This document shows, in pieces, positions 58,630-64,000 of a DNA stretch of 64,000 nucleotides. Made by a program: the position numbers and the translations under genes. The DNA lies in NCBI RefSeq assembly GCF_001665575.1, contig NZ_LZSU01000017.1:181340-245339 (forward strand), in the 5' to 3' direction. Each line of letters begins with the position of its first letter. Within the stretch, counting starts at the first letter, position 1. The stretch comes from Mycobacterium sp. 852013-51886_SCH5428379 (GTDB taxonomy: Bacteria > Actinomycetota > Actinomycetes > Mycobacteriales > Mycobacteriaceae). The notes below the pieces were generated by a model that was not told the origin of the DNA, did no database searches, and saw nothing but the letters and a program-made list of their open reading frames with translations.

Positions 58630-59733
58630 ATGACGACGATCCCCGCAGCGGTCGCTGCGCCCTCCCCCACGCTCTGGACTCCGGCGCGCGTGCTGGTGAC
58701 CCGATCGGCGGCAGAACTCCCGCACGGCGCCGAGATCATCGCGCGCTGCGAGGCGGCCGGCGTCGACGACCTCACCGTGCTCTCCGGAGACCGCCTCCCT
58801 CCACTGACCGCCGACAACGACCGGGCCGCCTACGCGCTGGCCAAGCGCACCCTGGCCGTGGTCGTCGCGCCCCCGAGCAAGCGCCGCCTGCAGCCGATCC
58901 CACCGAGCGCCGACTGGCGCATCGACCTCGCGCAGGGCTGCCCCGGGCACTGTCAGTACTGCTACCTGGCCGGTTCGCTGTCGGGTCCGCCGATCACCCG
59001 CGTCTACGCGAATCTGCCGGAGATCCTCGCCGAGATGGACGCCCACGTCGGACGCGGCACGATCACCTCGACCTCCACCGAGAGGTCCGGCGAGGGAACG
59101 ACTTTCGAAGCCTCCTGCTACACCGATCCGCTGGCGCTGGAACATCTCACCGGATCGCTGTCGACGATCATCCGCCACGTCGGCACCCATGACTGGCCGG
59201 GGCCGGTCGGCCTGCGCTTCACCACCAAGTACGACGACGTGGCACCGCTGCTCGATCTTCCGCACGGCGGCCGCACCCGGGTCCGGCTGTCGGTGAACGC
59301 CGACGAGGTGACCCGCCGGTTCGAGGGCGGCACCGCGCGGCTGCCGCAGCGCGTCGCTGCGCTGCGGCGACTGGCCGACGCGGGATACCGCGTCGGTCTC
59401 ACCATCGCGCCGATCATGCCGATCCCGGACTGGCGGGATGCCTATGGCGCGTTGCTGCGCGACGTCGCCGACGCGCTGACCGACACGCCCGACGTCGACC
59501 TCACCGTCGAGTGCATCACCCACCGGTTCACCGCGACCAGCAAGGACGTCCTCCTCGGCTGGTACCCGCGTACCAAATTGGACATGGACGAGTCGGCCCG
59601 CACGCGCAAGTTCGGCAAGTACGGTGCGGCCAAGTACGTCTACCCGAAGGACATCATGACCGAGATGCGCGCGTGGTTCGACTCCGAACTCACCGACGTC
59701 CTGCCCGCCGCGCGCACCCTGTACTGGACGTGA
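58630..59733 (+). CDS. splB: Spore photoproduct lyase (SplB-like) radical SAM protein (type B)
   Basis: A 367-residue protein closely following B. subtilis SplB: GCPGHCQYCYL (Cys104, Cys108, Cys111), YANLPEILAEMDAHV, FEASCYTDPLALEHLTG with the hydrogen-donor Cys163, GLRFTTKYDDV, RVRLSVNADEVTRRFEGGT, IAPIMPIPDW, and ARTRKFGKYGAAKYVYPKD. It should reverse spore photoproduct or similar thymine dimers using a 4Fe-4S cluster and SAM. A role outside sporulation is implied in this organism. It is followed 8 bp later by a MOSC gene. Confidence 0.88.
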   Translation: MTTIPAAVAAPSPTLWTPARVLVTRSAAELPHGAEIIARCEAAGVDDLTVLSGDRLPPLTADNDRAAYALAKRTLAVVVAPPSKRRLQPIPPSADWRIDLAQGCPGHCQYCYLAGSLSGPPITRVYANLPEILAEMDAHVGRGTITSTSTERSGEGTTFEASCYTDPLALEHLTGSLSTIIRHVGTHDWPGPVGLRFTTKYDDVAPLLDLPHGGRTRVRLSVNADEVTRRFEGGTARLPQRVAALRRLADAGYRVGLTIAPIMPIPDWRDAYGALLRDVADALTDTPDVDLTVECITHRFTATSKDVLLGWYPRTKLDMDESARTRKFGKYGAAKYVYPKDIMTEMRAWFDSELTDVLPAARTLYWT

Positions 59734-59740
59734 GACGCCG

Positions 59741-60178
59741 ATGAAGGTGATCGCGATCCACCTCGCCAAGGGCAGGCGGCTACCGGTGCGTGCAGTCGAC
59801 TCCGCCGTCGCGGAAGCGGGCGCCGGCCTGGTCGGCGACCGCTATCACGGCACCCGCCACCGCCACGTCTCGATCCAGTCCAAGGAGTTCCTCGACCGCG
59901 CCGCAGCGGACCTCGGACACGACTTCGACCCGGGGGCGACGCGGCGCAACATCACCGTCGACAGCGGGGAGATCCCGACCAAACCCGGTACCCGGATCAC
60001 CATCGGCGACGTCGAACTCGAGGTGGTGCGGCTGCTGGCCCCGTGCCGGCTGCTCGACGACGACATGGGCCGCGGTGCGGCGGCGGCGATGCGCGGCCGC
60101 GGCGGATCGGCCTGCCGGATCCTGCGCTCCGGCACGATCCGCACCGGCGACACCGTGACGATCACGCCCGTGGACTGA
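59741..60178 (+). CDS. MOSC domain protein
   Basis: A 145-residue minimal MOSC domain: VVAEAG-like region AGAGLVGDRYHGTRHRHVS, TRRNITVDSGEI, and LAPCRLLDDDMGRG with the conserved Cys. It probably binds molybdenum cofactor or transfers sulfur. It begins 7 bp after the splB-like gene and is likely in the same transcript, an unusual pairing. Convergent with a membrane protein gene (3 bp between stops). Confidence 0.88.
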   Translation: MKVIAIHLAKGRRLPVRAVDSAVAEAGAGLVGDRYHGTRHRHVSIQSKEFLDRAAADLGHDFDPGATRRNITVDSGEIPTKPGTRITIGDVELEVVRLLAPCRLLDDDMGRGAAAAMRGRGGSACRILRSGTIRTGDTVTITPVD

Positions 60179-60181
60179 TCG

Positions 60182-60964
60182 CTAGCGCCGGCGTTCCCGC
60201 ACCTTGTAGGTGGCGGGCCACGACTGCCGGTCCTCGTCGCCGACCAGCGGGGTGCCCTTGCCGCCGACCTTGACGTTGTAGGCCTCCTGGCCTGCGCCGA
60301 CCTCGCGGTTGGCGTGCTCCTGAGCCAGGTAGTAGAGCTCGTCGATGGCCGCTTCGCTGTAGGCCACGAACGTGGTCTTGCGCTCGATGTCCCCCGCGTC
60401 GGCCACCATGCGCTCGGGCAGGATCCGCGACGCCAGCGCTGCGAGGGCCAGCACCGTGAACGGCACGATCCAGTAGCAGACCACCGACAGCGGCTCCCTG
60501 GTGTCGAGGATCGTCGCGTCGCCCTGGACGATCGGCGGAATCGCGGACGACACCGTCATCAATCCGAACGCCGCGATCCAGATCCATGTCAACCGGGTGG
60601 TGATGGTGGCGAACAGATCGGTCTCGATGATGTCCTTGGGCTGCCCCGCGGCGGCGAACTCCCGGATGAACGGCCGGCCGACCAGCTGACCGCCCAACGC
60701 GACCAGGAAGATCCCCAGTGTGCTCAGCGGTTGCAGCCACCGCTCCATGAACGCCTGGTCGACCAGCAGCGTGACCACCGTCAGCGCACCGAAGGTGGCG
60801 ACGGCGCCGATCTCGAGGGTGCGGCCCGGCGCATTACGGGCCGATCCGACCGCCAGCGCGGCGACCGCGACGGCCAGTGCGACCACCACCGCCGCGAGGA
60901 ACGGCACGTTGCCGACCAGAATCCAGTAGACGATCCATGGCGCGAAACCGATGACTATGCCCAC
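60182..60964 (-). CDS. Integral membrane protein of unknown function
   Basis: A 260-residue protein with six or seven membrane helices (IVYWILVGNVPFLAAVVVAL, then LEIGAVATFGALTVVTLL, and LTWIWIAAFGLMTVSSAIPPI). A cytosolic C-terminus follows (AYNVKVGGKGTPLVGDEDRQSWPATY). I do not recognise a characterised family; the layout occurs in mycobacterial hypothetical membrane proteins. Confidence 0.8.
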   Translation of the reverse strand: MGIVIGFAPWIVYWILVGNVPFLAAVVVALAVAVAALAVGSARNAPGRTLEIGAVATFGALTVVTLLVDQAFMERWLQPLSTLGIFLVALGGQLVGRPFIREFAAAGQPKDIIETDLFATITTRLTWIWIAAFGLMTVSSAIPPIVQGDATILDTREPLSVVCYWIVPFTVLALAALASRILPERMVADAGDIERKTTFVAYSEAAIDELYYLAQEHANREVGAGQEAYNVKVGGKGTPLVGDEDRQSWPATYKVRERRR

Positions 60965-61029
60965 GAGCGGCAGTCTAGGGGGCGGCCGCGAGTGGTCGGC
61001 GCGCTTCCCGAGGGGTACAACGGCGGGTG

Positions 61030-61251
61030 ATGAGATACCTGCTCGTCGCCCTGTATCTGGGCGGCTGGATCGTGACGACCGTGCTACTGCTGCGGCGGCA
61101 GTTCGGCGACGACGAGCGCAGCCGCCGCACGCGCATGGTGTTCAACGCCGTCAGCGTCGCCTGCGCGCTGGCGCTTGCCGCGGTGTGGCCGCTGTCAGCC
61201 TGGTTCCTACCGATGATCCGGGCGGCTCTGCGCGGCAACGACAGCGAATGA
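61030..61251 (+). CDS. Small two-helix membrane protein
   Basis: Seventy-three residues with two hydrophobic helices (YLLVALYLGGWIVTTVLLL and VSVACALALAAVWPLSAWFL) around a basic-acidic loop. ATG 61030 is preferred over the adjacent GTG since GAGGGG lies about 14 nt upstream. Divergent from the membrane protein gene (65 bp). Function unknown. Confidence 0.65.
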   Translation: MRYLLVALYLGGWIVTTVLLLRRQFGDDERSRRTRMVFNAVSVACALALAAVWPLSAWFLPMIRAALRGNDSE

Positions 61252-61262
61252 CCAAGCGCGCG

Positions 61263-62015
61263 TCACGGTAGCCGCAATGCGTCCATCTCCGGTCTGAGCA
61301 GCCCGTCGAACGCCTGCCACGGCACGGTGACGACGGGGGTGCCGTGGAAGAACTGGTAGTCCTCGAAGTGGATCTCCAACCCGGCGGGCGTCGGGATCCA
61401 GTTGGCGAAGTTGGAATCGACCGGCTCGGCACCGGGGTCGTCGTCGAAGGTGCCCACCGGCTGGCCCGACTCGGCGGGCAGCAAGATCTTCGTCTGTTCG
61501 GAGAGCCGGTTCAGACCGGCCTGCTCGTCGACGAACAAGTCGCCCAACGTGATCGGGGTGGCGGTGCGCGAATCGATCACCACGGTGCTCACGTAATTCA
61601 CCGGATGGGCCGACGGGACGGCGTTGAACAGTCCGCTGATCAGTTGCGACACCGATGCCGCACCGAAGTGGATCGTCGGCGCGGTGTCGAACGTCCACGT
61701 GCCGTCGGTGGTGGCGCCGGCGCGGGCCTCGTCGAGCTGACCGCGCGCGGAGTTGTCCGAAGCCCGGTTGAAAGTGTCCGCGACGCGGGGATCTCCGCCC
61801 TGGATCGTGTTGACGGTGAGCTGCCACCTACCTGCGCCGTCCGGGGTGGCGCCGCCCGTGCCGACCTGGGTGACGCCGTAGAGCTGCCCGTTGGACATCC
61901 CCGTCGGCGCCGGGTCGGGGAGGACAGGTTGTGCGACGGCGCCGCCGTGGGTCAGCGCCGACGCCGCACACACGGCGACGACGACGGCGGAGATCTGCTT
62001 GCGCATGCCGAGCAT
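61263..62015 (-). CDS. Secreted RsiV/DUF3298-like protein
   Basis: About 250 residues with a signal peptide (MRKQISAVVVAVCAASALTHGGAVAQ). The C-terminal domain has VVIDSRTATPITLGDLFVDEQAGLNRLSEQT and IHFEDYQFFHGTPVVTVPWQAFDGLL, matching the DUF3298 pattern of RsiV and related exported proteins. Such domains may bind lysozyme or cell-wall material. ATG 62015 or ATG 62006; no clear RBS for either. Confidence 0.82.
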   Translation of the reverse strand: MLGMRKQISAVVVAVCAASALTHGGAVAQPVLPDPAPTGMSNGQLYGVTQVGTGGATPDGAGRWQLTVNTIQGGDPRVADTFNRASDNSARGQLDEARAGATTDGTWTFDTAPTIHFGAASVSQLISGLFNAVPSAHPVNYVSTVVIDSRTATPITLGDLFVDEQAGLNRLSEQTKILLPAESGQPVGTFDDDPGAEPVDSNFANWIPTPAGLEIHFEDYQFFHGTPVVTVPWQAFDGLLRPEMDALRLP

Positions 62016-62075
62016 TGTTGCGCACCGCGCTGCACGAGCCCACCGATAGCGCCAGAACGATTGGCGCGCAACGGG

Positions 62076-63437
62076 TCAGGACGGCGGCGGCGACCAGTGC
62101 ACGACCTTCACGGCGGTCATCTCGTCGAGGAGTTCGGGGCCGTAGCCGAAGCCGCTGCCGCTGGCTCGGCGTGGTTCCGCGGCGCCGCCGGGTGCGCCGC
62201 CGAACACCGCGTTGATCTTCACGGTCCCCACCTGCAGTGTGCGCCAAGCGGTTTGGGCGTGGGCCATATCCGGGGTGAGCACGGCGGCGGACAGACCATA
62301 GCGGTCGGCCGCCGCCTCTGCCAGAGCGGTGTCGAAATCCTGGACCACACGCACCGGTGCCACCGGACCGAACGTCTCCTCCCGCATGACCAGCATGTCG
62401 GGTGTGCATCCGGTGAGCACGGTCGGCGGATAGTACGAGCCGGGGCCCGTCCCGGGCTCGCCACCGATACGCGCCTCGGCGCCGGCGTCGACCGCGTCGA
62501 GGACGTGGCGGTGCACGACGTCGCGTTGCTGCTGGTCGACCAGCGGACCGATCCGGTCCGCCCAGGCGCGGGCCTGGTCGACCAGCGCGTCGACGAAAGC
62601 ATCGGCCACCGACTGGTGGACGTAGACGCGTTCCACCGACACGCAGATCTGGCCGGCGTTGGCGAACGCGCCCATCGCGGCCTGCTCGGCCGCCCACCCG
62701 GGGTCGACGCCGGCGTCGACGATCAGCGCATCGTTGCCGCCGTTCTCGAGCACGGCCTTGGCGCCGCGTTCGGCACAGCTCCTGGCGATGTCGCGGCCGG
62801 TGGCGCTGCTGCCCACGTGGGCGACGACGTCGACCTCTTCGGACCGGGCGAGGTGGGCGCCGACGCTCGCATCCCCGTCGACGATCTCGAGGACGCCGTC
62901 GGGCAGCTGCGCGGCCAGCAGCTCGGCGAACCGCCTGCCGGTGCCGGGGCAGCGCTCACTGGGCTTGTGCACCACGGTGTTTCCGGTGACGAGTGCGGCG
63001 CCCAGCAGCCCGGCCGCCACCGCGACGGGGTCGTTCCACGGCGTGAGCACCGCGACCACACCACGGGGTTCGGGGACCATGAGGTCGGTCGCCGCCCACT
63101 GCCCGTGCAGGGTGCGGCCCCGGTGCAGCGGTCCTAGTTCGGCGTACTGCACCAGCGTGCCCGCGCCGGCGTCGACACCGCCGAGCGAATCCTCCCGGGT
63201 CTTGCCCGTCTCGCGTTCGTTGAGCGCGGCGAGCTCGTCGGCGGCGGCGCGCACCACGGCGGCGGCCGCGGTCAGCGCGGCAGCCCGTTCCGCGGCGGGT
63301 GTACGTGACCATGTGGTCGCCGCGGCGCGGGCGCGCTCGATGGCGTCATTGCAGGTGGCGGCGTCGGCGACGGCCACACGGCTGACGGTCTGGCCGGTGC
63401 GCGGGTCGGTGACGATGAGTTCGGTCGGCTTCGGCAC
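62076..63437 (-). CDS. Aldehyde dehydrogenase family protein
   Basis: A 453-residue NAD(P)-dependent aldehyde dehydrogenase. Motifs: TPWNDPVAVAAGLLGAALVTGNTVVHKPSE (cofactor), VGSSATGRDIARSCAERGAKAVLENGG (catalytic Glu, with ENGG for the usual ELGG), and GQICVSVERVYV (catalytic Cys). MREETFGPVAPV is also normal. The aldehyde substrate is not evident. It is 53 bp after the SRPBCC gene on the same strand. Confidence 0.92.
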   Translation of the reverse strand: MPKPTELIVTDPRTGQTVSRVAVADAATCNDAIERARAAATTWSRTPAAERAAALTAAAAVVRAAADELAALNERETGKTREDSLGGVDAGAGTLVQYAELGPLHRGRTLHGQWAATDLMVPEPRGVVAVLTPWNDPVAVAAGLLGAALVTGNTVVHKPSERCPGTGRRFAELLAAQLPDGVLEIVDGDASVGAHLARSEEVDVVAHVGSSATGRDIARSCAERGAKAVLENGGNDALIVDAGVDPGWAAEQAAMGAFANAGQICVSVERVYVHQSVADAFVDALVDQARAWADRIGPLVDQQQRDVVHRHVLDAVDAGAEARIGGEPGTGPGSYYPPTVLTGCTPDMLVMREETFGPVAPVRVVQDFDTALAEAAADRYGLSAAVLTPDMAHAQTAWRTLQVGTVKINAVFGGAPGGAAEPRRASGSGFGYGPELLDEMTAVKVVHWSPPPS

Positions 63438-63490
63438 GCCACGGTGGTACCCGCGGGACGATCACCGAATCAGGCCGTGCCGCCCACGCG

Positions 63491-63922
63491 TCAGGCGTAG
63501 AGCTCCTCGAACTTCTGGATCGACCGTTCGATGTCCCCCTTGACCGCTCGCGCGGCGGCCGCGCCGATCGGGCCGAACAGCGGAGCTCCCCCGAGCTCGA
63601 GGGTGACGGTGAACGCACACCCGGCCGACGTCGGCTTCACCGCCAGACGCAGGCCGTACCTGGTGCCGCCCACGCCGTTGCCCTTGACTTCGAGCAACTT
63701 CGGCGGATCGATCTTCTTGATGGTCCAGGTCACGCGGTTGCGCATTCCCTTGGCGCCGGCGACACCGACCACGGTCGTGCCTTCGGTGATCTCGGCAGGC
63801 ACCTCGCTGCGCCAGCCCTCCTGCATCACCAGCCAGTCCCCGAGCTCGTTGAGGTTCGAGGCGTGCTCCCACGCGGCCTCGGGACTCAACGTCAGCTCGC
63901 GGGACATCTCGAGTTTGGCCAT
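63491..63922 (-). CDS. SRPBCC family protein
   Basis: A 143-residue START-like protein: MAKLEMSRELTLSPEAAWEHASNLNELGDWL at the N-terminus, VVGVAGAKGMRNRVTWTIKKIDPP, and the final helix AVKGDIERSIQKFEELY. The pattern is that of mycobacterial type II toxin-antitoxin Rv0910/MT0934-like proteins, whose toxin annotation is debated; here it is simply a hydrophobic-ligand-type fold. AGGAG stands well before ATG 63922. Probably co-transcribed with the ALDH gene. Confidence 0.82.
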   Translation of the reverse strand: MAKLEMSRELTLSPEAAWEHASNLNELGDWLVMQEGWRSEVPAEITEGTTVVGVAGAKGMRNRVTWTIKKIDPPKLLEVKGNGVGGTRYGLRLAVKPTSAGCAFTVTLELGGAPLFGPIGAAAARAVKGDIERSIQKFEELYA

Positions 63923-63936
63923 TCGTTTCTCCTATG

Positions 63937-64000
63937 TCAAGCCGCTGCCGTTTGGCAAGGCTTTGCTCGGTTGTTGTGGTCGGTGTGGAGGTGTCCGAAT
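63937..64000 (-). CDS. 3' end of an open frame entering the window
   Basis: A frame open from the right edge ends at TGA 63937 with the residues FGHLHTDHNNRAKPCQTAAA. Its stop is 14 bp before the SRPBCC start. The tail is too short to identify; it could be the end of a transposase-like or other gene, or noise. Confidence 0.25.
   Translation of the reverse strand, partial: FGHLHTDHNNRAKPCQTAAA

Noticed and set aside
58036..59769. 577-codon open frame on the minus strand
   Set aside because: Antisense to DUF6480 and splB-like genes.
61344..63137. 597-codon open frame on the plus strand
   Set aside because: Antisense to the DUF3298-like and aldehyde dehydrogenase genes.
1..64000. tRNA, rRNA, insertion sequence, prophage or conjugative element
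   Set aside because: Looked for cloverleaf arms, transposase or integrase motifs and flanking inverted repeats; none were convincing. Many genes are regulator-linked accessory genes, but there is no mobility signature.

Overview
The window is about 64 kb of high-GC chromosomal DNA from an actinobacterium, most probably a rapid-growing, environmental Mycobacterium/Mycolicibacterium. Grounds: GTG/TTG starts are frequent; the lineage-typical proteins Arr, RipD, DUF4185, a DUF6480 protein, TIGR03086 and LGFP-type lipoproteins are present; so are a F420-type LLM oxidoreductase, many SDRs, TetR regulators and P450s, and carotenoid genes of the isorenieratene (CrtU) type. I see no rRNA, tRNA, CRISPR array, insertion sequence, integrase or origin.

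Region 1 (1-11.95 kb) looks like one physiological island. Two leftward operons each carry a paralogous isochorismatase-fold hydrolase: SDR/isochorismatase/MDR oxidoreductase on the left, and isochorismatase/RclA-like flavoprotein/alpha-beta hydrolase/unknown protein on the right. Between them lie a HxlR-type regulator with an N-terminal Cys, a large LuxR-family ATPase (LAL) and a zinc alcohol dehydrogenase. A 35-bp element (32/35 identical) built from two AATATGCAG units 15 bp apart lies upstream of both operons. I regard this as the best candidate for an undescribed redox/electrophile-response system. The MDR gene is frameshifted.

Region 2 (12-15.2 kb) is partly decayed. A TetR/SDR divergent pair with a duplicated operator is flanked by two broken NTF2-like genes and an epimerase fragment.

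Region 3 (15.2-29.7 kb) holds small regulator-target modules (WYL regulator/TIGR03086; TetR/NIPSNAP-DUF4267) and housekeeping-like YaeQ and DUF3297. It also has a catabolic-looking run: LLM oxidoreductase, SDR, GMC oxidoreductase, P450 and TetR.

Region 4 (29.7-39.9 kb) has arr (rifampin ADP-ribosyltransferase) preceded by a rifampin-associated element, an FKBP lipoprotein and two paralogous membrane GGDEF proteins. It continues with an S4 protein, a type II NADH dehydrogenase and a TetR/SDR operon divergent from a CYP105-like P450.

Region 5 (39.9-46.4 kb) contains part of a carotenoid locus: a CrtI/CrtD-type desaturase and a GT2 glycosyltransferase run leftward, divergent from a CruF-type protein and CrtU. 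Together they suggest an aromatic carotenoid with a hydroxylated and possibly glycosylated acyclic end.

Region 6 (46.4-64 kb) carries envelope and metabolic genes: a sugar transporter, L,D-transpeptidase, two MOSC proteins, a Pro/Glu/Ala-repeat secreted protein, an AMP ligase with an enoyl-CoA hydratase-like protein, DUF808, DUF4185, RipD and an aldehyde dehydrogenase. It also has two distinct spore-photoproduct-lyase-family radical SAM proteins in what should be a non-sporulating organism. Convergent gene pairs here are often separated by strong perfect hairpins.
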